DNA of 64,000 nucleotides from Pseudomonadota bacterium (GTDB taxonomy: Bacteria > Pseudomonadota > Gammaproteobacteria > Xanthomonadales > SZUA-38): contig JBCCCR010000018.1 in NCBI GenBank assembly GCA_039033415.1, positions 62,001-126,000 of the forward strand. The letters run 5' to 3'. Positions 35,718 through 43,395 of the stretch are shown piece after piece (position 1 is the first letter of the stretch; every line of letters begins with the position of its first letter). A program made the translations under genes and the position numbers. Under the pieces are notes generated by a model that had not been told where the DNA came from, did no database searches, and saw only the letters and a list, made by a program, of their open reading frames with translations.

Positions 35718-38011
35718 CAGTTCAGGCCTCCGGCAGCCAGCTCATCCAGCTGCGCCTGCTGCCGCGGCTGCCAGCACTCCCCAGCCGCATCTCGGGCTTT
35801 GACCAGCTGTGCCAGCGCAGCCTGAGGTTCACCGCTGCGGCGCAGCAGTCGGGCCTCGAGAAACAGGCTGCCGGAATAGGCCGGCTGCCAGCGCTGAGCG
35901 ATTCCCAGCAACGCGTCCAGCTCGCGGCCGTCAGCATCATCGTCGTCCAGCAGGATCAGCGCCAGCTCGATCGCCAGCAGCGCTCGCAGCCGCTGGTCGC
36001 CAGCCGCCTGGGCGTGGTCTAGGGCCTCCCTCAGCAGCTCGGGGTCCTTTTGTCGCTCGCCCCGCGCTTTGAGCACGGAAGCGAGCAGCGAGGAATCGGC
36101 GGTGTCCTGGGCGAGGATCAGCGCTGCCGCGAGGTCGTTGTCGGTCTGTGCACCCACGCCGCTGCCGGCCCGCGCGATCAACGCACGCGCTCTTAGCAGG
36201 GGGTTGCCCAGCTCCTCGAACAGGCTTACGGCCCGATCAGCCTGCCGGAAGCTCTCCCCCTCGTCTCGCTGGCAGCTCGCGATCTGCCCGAGAAGCAGCC
36301 TTGTGGTGCCTTCCCCGGCCGGATTGTTCAGCTCCCGCTGCACGGCCAGCGCCTCCTCGAGCCGCCGCTTAGCCTCGGCCAGCTGGCCCTGCAGGATCAG
36401 CTGCTCGGCGCGCGCTGACAGCGCGTCGGCGGCGCCCAGCCGATCGCCGAGCTCCTGGCCGAGCGCCACGGCACGTTCCAGAAACTCAGCTCCTTCCTCC
36501 CACCGACCCTGCGCAAAAATGACGGTACCGAGCTCCGAGTAGGAAAACACCAGCATCTGCCTCAGGCCCACCTGCTCCTGAATCTCCGCGGCCCGGCGCT
36601 GCAGCGTTTCAGCCTCAACATACCGTCCCTGCTTCCGCTCAAGCGCCGCCAGGTTGCTGTAGACGACAGACTCACCCAGCTTTTTACCGGCCTGGCGATA
36701 CAGCGACAGCGTCTGCCCGTAAAGCGTTTTGGCCTCATCTCGGCGACCCTGGTTCTCCGCCAGGATTCCCAGATTGCCCAGTGCGCTCGCGAGGTTGGCA
36801 TCATTGCCGACCGCCTGGAAGCGCTGCCGCGCGTCGTTCAGGTGCTGCTCAGCGAGCACCAGATCGCCGTTGCGCCACGCCACCATCCCCAGCCCGGTTG
36901 CGGCGGCGCCGGCCAGGTTGATGTCGCCGCTGGCCAACGCCTGGGCGCGGGCTTCGTTGAAAGCCCCCACGGCCTGCTCAAAGCGGCTGAGCTGATTGAG
37001 GGCGTTGCCCAGCTCATACCGAGCCCAAGCCATCTTGGGGTCGCTGGCCAGCGCACTGTCAAAAAACGCCCTGGCCTGCTCAGCATCTCCGCTGAGCAGC
37101 GACTGCATGCCGCGGGCGAACGCCTCGTTGACAAATTCGTCCGCGGAGATTTTTTTGAGGGCAATGCCGGCCGCGTAGGCCACATCCAGCTCGCTGGCGA
37201 CCGCCTGCGAAAGACCGGACGCCAGCATCTCGATGCTGTCCGCCGCCAGCGTGCCGCTCTGCACCGGATTGCTTGGGCTCGCCAGCTCGTATCGAATCTC
37301 ATAACCCCCGCTGCCGCGCGACACGCTGGCGAGCAGCAGGTGGTCGACGCCGGCCACGTCTGCCAGCGCGGCGAGCTGTCGGGCCGCGGGATCCGCGCGG
37401 GTAATGCCGCGCCGGCGCAGCGCGGAACGAACGCGGGCAGCGCTCATCACCTGCAGCGAGGTCCGGTCTTTGACCGCGTCGCCGAGCATCGAGGCTAAGC
37501 CCAGCTCAGCCCAGTCGATGTCGCTGTCGGCGGCAACGGCCAGCGGCGCAACCGCCAGCGTCGCCGGGGCGGCCGCCTGCTCTGGCCGCAGACCCAGCAC
37601 CAGCGCAGCCAGGGCCAGCACGGCCAGCACCGCCCAGCGCCAGCGAGCGCTGCTGCGGGCTGTCGTGTTCCCTTGGGATGGCGCTTTCGGCGCCATAGGC
37701 CTTTCGTCGACCGAGGGCCTCAGCAGGTCTGCGCCCGCCCAGCGATAGCCATGGCCGTGTACCGTTTTGATGGGGTCTTCGCTGACGCCCGCCGCGCGGA
37801 TGGCTCGGCGCAGCTTGGCCACAGCCTGAGAGATCGCCGCATCGCTGACAACCCGGCCTTCCCAGACCGCCGCCAGCAGCTGATCTTTGCTGACCAGCTC
37901 ACCGTTGGCGGCGACCAGGCGCTGCAGCAGATCAAACAGTTTGGGTTCCAGGTCCAGGACGCTGCCGTCGATCGCCGCTTCGCGCCGACTTTGGTCGATC
38001 TGTAAACCCAT
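35717..38011 (-). CDS. CadC-like winged-helix regulator with TPR sensor
   Basis: The 764-residue protein has an N-terminal OmpR/PhoB-type winged helix (EPKLFDLLQRLVAANGELVS, DAAISQAVAKLRRAIRAAG, IKTVHGHGYRWA). A transmembrane segment (WAVLAVLALAALVLGL, about residues 125-145) and a periplasmic part with many TPRs follow (AGAATGLGMVAWRNGDLVLA, LGNLGILAENQGRRDEAKTL). This is the CadC/ToxR plan, in which a membrane-bound activator senses envelope signals. ATG 38011 or GTG 38020 could be the start; the latter adds three residues. It probably controls the sulfotransferase/2OG operon it heads. Confidence 0.88.
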   Translation of the reverse strand: MGLQIDQSRREAAIDGSVLDLEPKLFDLLQRLVAANGELVSKDQLLAAVWEGRVVSDAAISQAVAKLRRAIRAAGVSEDPIKTVHGHGYRWAGADLLRPSVDERPMAPKAPSQGNTTARSSARWRWAVLAVLALAALVLGLRPEQAAAPATLAVAPLAVAADSDIDWAELGLASMLGDAVKDRTSLQVMSAARVRSALRRRGITRADPAARQLAALADVAGVDHLLLASVSRGSGGYEIRYELASPSNPVQSGTLAADSIEMLASGLSQAVASELDVAYAAGIALKKISADEFVNEAFARGMQSLLSGDAEQARAFFDSALASDPKMAWARYELGNALNQLSRFEQAVGAFNEARAQALASGDINLAGAAATGLGMVAWRNGDLVLAEQHLNDARQRFQAVGNDANLASALGNLGILAENQGRRDEAKTLYGQTLSLYRQAGKKLGESVVYSNLAALERKQGRYVEAETLQRRAAEIQEQVGLRQMLVFSYSELGTVIFAQGRWEEGAEFLERAVALGQELGDRLGAADALSARAEQLILQGQLAEAKRRLEEALAVQRELNNPAGEGTTRLLLGQIASCQRDEGESFRQADRAVSLFEELGNPLLRARALIARAGSGVGAQTDNDLAAALILAQDTADSSLLASVLKARGERQKDPELLREALDHAQAAGDQRLRALLAIELALILLDDDDADGRELDALLGIAQRWQPAYSGSLFLEARLLRRSGEPQAALAQLVKARDAAGECWQPRQQAQLDELAAGGLN

Positions 38012-38046
38012 GGACCTCACTGATCACGCCGCTAAGCCAAGCGCTA

Positions 38047-38052
38047 ATTGTA
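38047..38052 (-). promoter_or_regulatory. Probable -10 of the CadC-TPR operon
   Basis: TGCTACAAT on the minus strand gives an extended -10 (TACAAT at 38047-38052) about 27-36 bases before the candidate starts. No clear -35. Confidence 0.4.
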
Positions 38053-38393
38053 GCAAGGAGTTTGGCGATCATCGGTGCCCTTGATGCCCTGCTGGGCAGC
38101 CGCTGAATTGAGCCCTCCATGACACCGGCCCTGCGCCGGTCATGGGATCGTCACAAATCCATTAGCTTTCCGTTGAGACTTCGGACCGCGAAGCCCGGAT
38201 GATCGTCGGCATGCTTGCGGGGAACAGCGGGCTTCCGACGGCACCCGCCGGCTTCAGGGATGAGCTGCAGGCAGGCGGTTGCCACCGGTTCTAAAGGGGC
38301 GAAACCGGCACAGGGAGGTGCCGGATTCTTGGCGCCCACTCCCGGGCCCGCTCTTGGAACGTGCGGCGTGTTGGCCCCTTCGGCCAGCGACCC
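38053..38393. other. Intergenic region rich in inverted repeats (thrE/CadC spacer)
   Basis: About 340 non-coding bases with several hairpins. CCATGAC...CCGGC pairs with GCCGG...TCATGG around 38118-38145. GAAGCCCG (38190-38197) pairs with CGGGCTTC (38228-38235). Two overlapping alternatives share CCGG at 38305-38308: CCGGTT/AACCGG (38285-38308) and CCGGCA/TGCCGG (38305-38324). A small TGGCC/GGCCA hairpin lies just after the thrE stop. No known riboswitch is recognised. Confidence 0.5.
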
Positions 38394-39620
38394 CTAGAGA
38401 TGGCGGCGTGGGGGAACCACCGTATTTCCCAGCAGCAGTCCCGCAACCAGCGCCGCCAGCACCGTCGCCACCGCCACCGCGGCGGCGAGGCCGTCGTTCA
38501 CGTTGTCGGAAAACATCAGCGTCAGCGAGCGATAGCCGAGGGAACCGGGAACCAGCAATATCACCCCTGGCAGACGCATAACCGAGGCCGGACGGCGGAG
38601 CACGCGAGAATACAGGTTGCTGAGCGCCGCAACCGCAAAGGCGGCAAAAAACACGCCGACATCAGCGCCCAGCGCTCCGCCCGCGAGCTTGTTCACCGTA
38701 AACGCCAGCAGTCCAGCCAGTGCCATCGCCGGATAGTCCGAGCGGCGGGCTTTGAACAACACGCCGAAAGCCACTCCGACCAGCACGATGGAAGGCCAGG
38801 TGAACCAGGGTGAAGACACGGGATCCACCACCACCGTCAGCTGAGTGAAGCCCAGCAGGTTCATCAGCTGGGTCGCCATCACCACGCCCAAAGCCAGCTT
38901 GACCAGCCCTACCACCGCCCCGGCGAAACGCGCGGTGCCGGACGCCAGATGTCGAGTCGACAGCTCCGTGATCGCCATGGTCAGTGACAGTCCGGGCATC
39001 AGCACAATCAGCGCGCCGACGACAATATGCGGGACGTTCGAACCGCCGAGCCAGGTTGCACAGACATAGGCGAGCACCGTCACCACAAACGCAGCGATCG
39101 GTTCAAAGCTGCCCAGCTCGAGCAGGCGAGCGCTGCGAAGACTGAAAAAGCCGGTCAGCACCGCCAGCCCGGCGGCCAGACCGATGTCGACCCAGTTGCC
39201 GCCCAGCAGGCCGGCCACGGTCATGCCGACGATCCCCCAGGCGGTCAGGACGGGCAGTGGTGATGCGGGCACCGGCAGCGCAATCTGCTTGAGCTCTGCG
39301 GCACCGTCGGCGACGCTGAGACTCCCGTCTGCCACCGCTTCGCTCACCGCGTCCACGGCACACAGGCGTCCCAGATCGTCCTCACCCGGATTGAGGCGCA
39401 GCAGCTGAGTCGGCAGCAGGACGTCGTCAGGGTCGGCGCCAACCTCGCGAAAGGTCAGGAACATGCTGGTTGGCGACGAGAACACCTCCACCTCGAGACC
39501 GAGCCGCTCACCGACGCTTTTAACAGCGCCCTCAAGACGGTGCGCACCGGCGCCGTATTCGTGGAGCCGCTGGGCCATGAGGCGCACAAAGCGAACCGAG
39601 GCGGTGGGCTGATCGGTCAC
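38394..39620 (-). CDS. Threonine/serine exporter ThrE family protein (fused two-domain)
   Basis: The 408-residue inner-membrane protein has the ThrE (DUF1212) half followed by the ThrE_2 (DUF3815) half in one chain. The N-terminal soluble part (RLMAQRLHEYGAGAHRLEGAVKSVGERLGL) is followed by about ten membrane segments. The motifs LMPGLSLTMAITELSTRHLASGTAR and LLVPGSLGYRSLTLMF support the call. The GTG at 39620 overlaps the methyltransferase stop. Export of threonine, serine or similar small solutes is inferred from family. Confidence 0.87.
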   Translation of the reverse strand: MTDQPTASVRFVRLMAQRLHEYGAGAHRLEGAVKSVGERLGLEVEVFSSPTSMFLTFREVGADPDDVLLPTQLLRLNPGEDDLGRLCAVDAVSEAVADGSLSVADGAAELKQIALPVPASPLPVLTAWGIVGMTVAGLLGGNWVDIGLAAGLAVLTGFFSLRSARLLELGSFEPIAAFVVTVLAYVCATWLGGSNVPHIVVGALIVLMPGLSLTMAITELSTRHLASGTARFAGAVVGLVKLALGVVMATQLMNLLGFTQLTVVVDPVSSPWFTWPSIVLVGVAFGVLFKARRSDYPAMALAGLLAFTVNKLAGGALGADVGVFFAAFAVAALSNLYSRVLRRPASVMRLPGVILLVPGSLGYRSLTLMFSDNVNDGLAAAVAVATVLAALVAGLLLGNTVVPPRRHL

Positions 39621-40609
39621 GTGCGGTCAGATCTCGGGTCGGTGACGGTGATCGCCACCTCGCGTCCGAGCATGGCCGCCGCTCGGTACGCGTAAGTTAT
39701 GCCCCGGCTTTTGCTGAACTCCTCCAGCGCGCGGTGCTCGTGATCGCGCCAGCCCGCAAAACCCATGTAGTCGTCAAAGACGATCACCGTGCCTTCCCGC
39801 AGCAGCGGCGCAAAGGCGTTCAGCACCGTCAGCGTCGAGCTGTAGAGGTCGCAGTCGACGTGCAGCAGGTCCAGTGGCTGGTCCTGGTCGCTGACAAAAG
39901 CTGGCAGGGTTTGGTCGAACCAGCCTTTGTAGAGCAAGACGTTGGCGGGTACCTGCGGCAGCTGCCCGCCCGTACTGTAGGCGCCCTCCGGTTCACCGAC
40001 CTTCCACGCTTCGGGCAGGCCGGCGAAGCTGTCAAAGCCGTGCACCCGGTCCCGGCGGGCAGCCAGCAGGCGAATCGAGCGGCCCCAGAAGACGCCGCAC
40101 TCCACGCACAGCCCGCCCGTCGGCGCGTTTGCCAGCGCCCAGTCGAGCACGTTTGCCGGAAATGCCAGCCACGCCAGGTCGGGTTGCGGCAGCAGGTGGG
40201 CCATGCCGTCCATCGCGTCTGACCAGGGCGGCGACGCGGGACTCGGTGCAGCAAGGGTGGCCGGTGCGGCCGCTGCCTCCACAGCCCAGGCGACCGCCTG
40301 GCAAAACGGCGAGGCGTCCAGCCGGCGTGCTGCGTCACGTGCCTCAACCGTGCGCCCGGCCGCCCACAGCAGCAGCACCTCGTAGGCGGCCAGCGCTCCG
40401 GAGTCAGGGCTCCGTTGGCGCCAGAACGCCACCAGCTTGGCCGCCTCGCTGAGGTTGCCCAGCGCCAGCAGCGCACGCAGCAACGCCAGGATGTCCCGCT
40501 CCTGCCCATATCGTGCGGCCCCCGCGAAGCTGCGCGTGGCGGCGCCGTACCTCCCGGAGCGCCAAAGATCCTGCCCCTGCTGTCGCAGGGCCTGAAGCGT
40601 ATCGTCCAT
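39617..40609 (-). CDS. TylF/MacO-like class I methyltransferase with N-terminal helical repeats
   Basis: This protein of 330 residues has a TPR-like N-terminal third (GQDLWRSGRYGAATRSFAGA, ALLALGNLSEAAKLVAFWRQ) and a C-terminal methyltransferase of the TylF kind (LCVECGVFWGRSIRLLA, VHGFDSFAGLPEAWKVGEPE, LDLLHVDCDLYSST, IVFDDYMGFAGWRDHEHRAL). TylF relatives methylate sugar hydroxyls. ATG 40609 starts MDDTLQALRQQ; the open frame further upstream runs into repeat copy C and is not part of the gene. It overlaps thrE by 4 bases. Confidence 0.85.
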   Translation of the reverse strand: MDDTLQALRQQGQDLWRSGRYGAATRSFAGAARYGQERDILALLRALLALGNLSEAAKLVAFWRQRSPDSGALAAYEVLLLWAAGRTVEARDAARRLDASPFCQAVAWAVEAAAAPATLAAPSPASPPWSDAMDGMAHLLPQPDLAWLAFPANVLDWALANAPTGGLCVECGVFWGRSIRLLAARRDRVHGFDSFAGLPEAWKVGEPEGAYSTGGQLPQVPANVLLYKGWFDQTLPAFVSDQDQPLDLLHVDCDLYSSTLTVLNAFAPLLREGTVIVFDDYMGFAGWRDHEHRALEEFSKSRGITYAYRAAAMLGREVAITVTDPRSDRT

Positions 40610-40643
40610 GGCGGCGGATTCTAACCGGTTCAGGCTATAGATC

Positions 40644-40909
40644 AGTGCGCTGTCCCGCAAATAACTTGCGTTCAGAGCGTTGAGGACGCGCCAGGGCAAG
40701 GCGCGTGGCGCCGGCAATGGCCGTAGCCCTTGCCAAGCCATGCAACGCGGCCATGGTGCGTCCTCAACGCTCCCGCAGGGCCCATCCCACAACGGCTGTG
40801 GGGGCGTTACGAACCTTGGCCATGGAATGACCATGGCGCTGCGGCTCGTGCCTTCCCACAGCCGTTCTGGGACGGGCTGAAGCGAAAGTTATTTGCGGGA
40901 CAGCGCACT
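40644..40909. repeat. Self-complementary three-way-junction element, copy C
   Basis: This 266-bp element begins AGTGCGCTGTCCCGCAAATA and ends with its reverse complement; the first 24 bases pair perfectly, then a TTCAG box. Arm 1 is closed by GCGTTGAGGACGC with GCGTCCTCAACGC. Arm 2 is closed by CCCACAACGGCTGTGGG with CCCACAGCCGTTCTGGG. Both closing stems differ in sequence from copies A and B but are internally complementary. The tips keep GGCAATGGCCGTAGCCCTTG and GGCGTTACGAACCTTGGC, close to the other copies. It sits between the MarR stop (whose TAG overlaps the element end) and the TylF-like gene start, both on the minus strand. Confidence 0.88.
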
Positions 40910-41366
40910 AGTCTTCAAGAAGCTCGCGCAGGCTCTGCGCGACCCGCTCCATGACCTCGGCCATCTGTTCGACCTCCCCCGGGCTGCAAACGCCGAGCAT
41001 GTGGCTGACCACCGCCTGCTGCACCGGCCGGCTGCGCGCGACGAGCGCCTCTCCCTCATCGGTGAGAAACAGCTCCTTTACCCGGCCGTCGGTGGCGCAG
41101 GGCCGGCGGCTGACCAGGCCGTCGCGCTCGAGATCGCGCAGCAGCATGCTCACGTTGCTGCGGGCCACGAGCAGCCGATCCGCCAGCCGCTGCTGCGTCA
41201 GGCCCGGGCGGCGGGCGATGTTCATCAGCACGTCATTTTTGGGGATGGAAAGCTGCAGCGGTGCGAGCGCGCGCGTCAGTGCCTTCTCACAGAGCGCGTA
41301 GGTCTTCACGACGCTCAGCCAGGCGGCAAAATCATCGCGATGTGGATCGGGTTGCATTTCGTTCAT
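40908..41366 (-). CDS. MarR family transcriptional regulator
   Basis: The 152-residue winged-helix regulator has LTQQRLADRLLVARSNVSML (recognition helix region) and DGLVSRRPCATDGRVKELFL with the DxR wing. MarR proteins are dimers that bind palindromes and are released by small ligands. ATG 41366 starts MNEMQPDPHRDDF; upstream frame is not used. It is divergent from an alpha/beta hydrolase gene with tandem operator-like repeats in the 49-base spacer, so it likely represses both itself and that gene. Confidence 0.9.
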   Translation of the reverse strand: MNEMQPDPHRDDFAAWLSVVKTYALCEKALTRALAPLQLSIPKNDVLMNIARRPGLTQQRLADRLLVARSNVSMLLRDLERDGLVSRRPCATDGRVKELFLTDEGEALVARSRPVQQAVVSHMLGVCSPGEVEQMAEVMERVAQSLRELLED

Positions 41367-41380
41367 ACCTGAACTATATT
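41352..41380 (+). promoter_or_regulatory. Candidate sigma-70 promoter of the hydrolase gene
   Basis: TTGCAT (41352-41357) and TATATT (41375-41380) are 17 bases apart; the -10 lies between the two operator repeats. The -35 is weak (TTG match only). Confidence 0.45.
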
Positions 41381-41394
41381 GTTCGTGTCTGAAC
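41361..41394. promoter_or_regulatory. Tandem MarR operator
   Basis: Two 14-bp inverted repeats, GTTCATACCTGAAC (41361-41374) and GTTCGTGTCTGAAC (41381-41394), are separated by TATATT. The centre-to-centre spacing is 20 bp, two helical turns. The first overlaps the marR start codon and the pair brackets the -10 of the hydrolase promoter, so binding would repress both genes. Confidence 0.7.
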
Positions 41395-41415
41395 AAACTG
41401 TAACAGGTAAACACC

Positions 41416-42237
41416 ATGGCAACCAGGATTCCTGGCACCCTTGCACCACCAACCAAGCCGCAGCTGCTGCTCGAATCCCGAGCCGCGCTCGACGTGCTTC
41501 GCATGATGCCGGTCCTGGCCGGGGCGCGCCTGAGCGCTCCAAAAGACAATGCCGAGCAGCCGATTATGGTGATTCCGGGGTTCGGCTCCGGCGACAGCTA
41601 TACCCGGCCGCTAAGATACTTCCTTACACGCCTGGGCTATCCCGCCGTCGGCTGGGGGCTGGGCAGAAATCTGGGCGGGCTCGATGTGGATCATCAGCAG
41701 TCCGACGTATCGGAGCGCTGGGACATGCCGCGGCTCGAACCCTACCGCCGTGAAGCTGGCGTGCCGTACGTGATCGACCGGCTGGTTGAGCGGGTGACCG
41801 AGTTTCAGCAGGAGTTCGACAGGCCCGTCACCCTGATCGGCTGGAGCCTCGGTGGCTTTATGGCGCGGGAGGTTGCGCGAGATTTTCCTGAGCTGATCGA
41901 CCAGGTGATCACCATGGGGTCACCGACGGTCGGCGGCCCAAAGTATACGGCCGCCGCTGACTGGTTTCGCCAGCGCAAAATCAATCTGGACTGGATCGAG
42001 CGGGAAACCGCCAAGCGGGAGTCAACGCCGATCTCGGTCCCGATCACGGCGATTGTCAGCCGCAGCGACGCCATCGTCGGCTGGGGCGCCGCGCAGGATC
42101 AAACCAGCCCGAGTGTCCGGCATATTGAGGTCTCTGCCTCACACCTCGGGATGGGCTTCAACCCCACCATCTGGCGCCACATCCGCGAAGCGCTCGCGCG
42201 GCGCGGGGGTGACAGCGCGGAGCGACAGGCCGCCTAG
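41416..42237 (+). CDS. Alpha/beta hydrolase
   Basis: This 273-residue alpha/beta hydrolase has an oxyanion-type region MVIPGFGSGDSYTRPLRYFL, the nucleophile elbow GWSLGG, and a late His in SASHLGMGFNP. The fold resembles lipase- or esterase-like proteins whose acceptor is unknown. No signal peptide is seen, so cytoplasmic. It starts 21 bases after the operator repeats of the divergent marR and is probably induced when MarR lets go. Confidence 0.8.
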   Translation: MATRIPGTLAPPTKPQLLLESRAALDVLRMMPVLAGARLSAPKDNAEQPIMVIPGFGSGDSYTRPLRYFLTRLGYPAVGWGLGRNLGGLDVDHQQSDVSERWDMPRLEPYRREAGVPYVIDRLVERVTEFQQEFDRPVTLIGWSLGGFMAREVARDFPELIDQVITMGSPTVGGPKYTAAADWFRQRKINLDWIERETAKRESTPISVPITAIVSRSDAIVGWGAAQDQTSPSVRHIEVSASHLGMGFNPTIWRHIREALARRGGDSAERQAA

Positions 42238-42334
42238 CCCGATTCACGCGGCCGCTCCTGTGGCCGCGGTGGGTCTTCCGGCCCAAGATCCCGTAGAGCG
42301 AGGGGTCTTGTGTCCGCGTGCACAGCGTGCGTTG

Positions 42335-42360
42335 ATAGGGGCTCGACCGAACGCCCCTAT
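42335..42360. promoter_or_regulatory. Inverted repeat just before the GATase gene
   Basis: ATAGGGGC (42335-42342) pairs with GCCCCTAT (42353-42360), ending 7 bases before the ATG. It could be an operator or an mRNA hairpin covering the start; nothing else marks a promoter in the 130-base spacer. Confidence 0.4.
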
Positions 42361-42367
42361 TGAGACC

Positions 42368-43108
42368 ATGGCAAAAATTATGGTTTTCCAGCACGTGGCG
42401 GCCGAACCGCTGGGCACGCTGGATGCGCTGATTCGAGCCCGCGGGCATCGGATTCGCTTCGTCAACTTCGAACGGGACCCCGCCGCCACCGTCGACGTCA
42501 CCCGCTATGACGGACTGATTGTCCTCGGCGGGCCGATGATGGTGGCTGATCGGCACCGCCTGCCCCACCTCCAGACCGAGATTAGCGCCATCAGCGACGC
42601 CCTCGATGCGGAGCTGCCGGTGCTGGGAATCTGTCTTGGCGCCCAGCTCCTGGCGCATGCGCTCGGGGCCAGCGTCGGCCCGCTGCCGCGGCCGGAAATC
42701 GGCTGGTACCCGCTGTCCCCAACCGCCGAAACTGCCGGGGACCCGGTGCTCGGCTCGCTGGACCAAACCTCGCCGATCTTCCAATGGCACGGTCATGGCT
42801 TTGACCTCCCCCGGGACGCGGTCCATCTGGCCAGCACCCCCGATTGCCCCAACCAGGCCTTTCGCTACGGCAACGCGTACGGATTCCAGTTTCATCTGGA
42901 AATGGATCGAGCCCTGATCCATCGCTGGCTGCACCTGCCGGCCTACCAAGCGGAGCTCAAGCACGCGGCGGTGGGCGGGGTTGACCAGATTCAGGCGGAT
43001 ACCGAGCGCCACCTCAACGGCATGAACGCGATGGCGGACACGGTATTCAACCCGCTGCTCGATCGGTTTGGTCCGCCCCGGCCGCGGGTCTCGCTGCCGT
43101 CGCGCTAG
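42368..43108 (+). CDS. Class I glutamine amidotransferase (GMP-synthase GATase-like)
   Basis: The 246-residue single-domain GATase has LIVLGGPMMVADRHRLPHLQ, the catalytic Cys in LGICLGAQLLAHALGA and the His-Glu pair in YGFQFHLEMD. Stand-alone proteins of this type hydrolyse glutamine or related amides (for example gamma-glutamyl conjugates); the partner or substrate is unknown. ATG 42368 is preceded by TTGAG. It converges on hisN across repeat copy B. Confidence 0.85.
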   Translation: MAKIMVFQHVAAEPLGTLDALIRARGHRIRFVNFERDPAATVDVTRYDGLIVLGGPMMVADRHRLPHLQTEISAISDALDAELPVLGICLGAQLLAHALGASVGPLPRPEIGWYPLSPTAETAGDPVLGSLDQTSPIFQWHGHGFDLPRDAVHLASTPDCPNQAFRYGNAYGFQFHLEMDRALIHRWLHLPAYQAELKHAAVGGVDQIQADTERHLNGMNAMADTVFNPLLDRFGPPRPRVSLPSR

Positions 43109-43110
43109 CT

Positions 43111-43378
43111 AGTGTCCTGTTTGAACAGTTCGTTGCGTTTCAGAGCCCCGTTGGGCGCCAAGAACAAGGCGCATCGCGCCGCCAATGGCCGACGCCCTTG
43201 GCAAGCGATGCAACACGGTTATTGGCGCCCAAGGGGGCTCCCTTCGGGCGCGACCCACAAGGCCTGGAGCGGCGTTGCGAGCCTTGGCCAGGGAACCACC
43301 CTGGCCGGCGGCTCGCGCCTGACTCCAGGGCCTTGTGGACACGCGCTGAAATACAACGAACTGTTCAAACAGGACACT
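43111..43378. repeat. Self-complementary three-way-junction element, copy B
   Basis: This 268-bp element has the same length and about 95 percent interior identity to copy A. It begins AGTGTCCTGTTTGAACAGTT and ends with its reverse complement; the first 25 bases pair perfectly, then nearly to TTTCAG. Stem bases 11-21 (TTGAACAGTTC) are unrelated to copy A (CACGTTAATTG), though each is matched by its own opposite arm. Arm 1 TTGGGCGCCAA/TTGGCGCCCAA is perfect here, whereas copy A has a mismatch. The element fills the gap between the convergent GATase and hisN-like genes, with CTAG at both outer edges. Confidence 0.9.
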
Positions 43379-43395
43379 AGTCCTGTCGGACTGCT

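Noticed and set aside
38285-38340. Known riboswitch (cobalamin, glycine or c-di-GMP class) upstream of the CadC gene
   Set aside because: Some short strings look similar but the conserved cores are absent and it lies upstream of the likely promoter.
40610-40834. Upstream extension of the TylF-like methyltransferase into the repeat
   Set aside because: The extra 75 residues are encoded by element C and have no family similarity; ATG 40609 is a better start.
40644-40909. Copies A-D as an ordinary MITE of an insertion sequence
   Set aside because: Terminal repeats differ between copies, no clear target duplication is visible, and no transposase is in the window. A mobile origin is not excluded, only the ordinary MITE reading.
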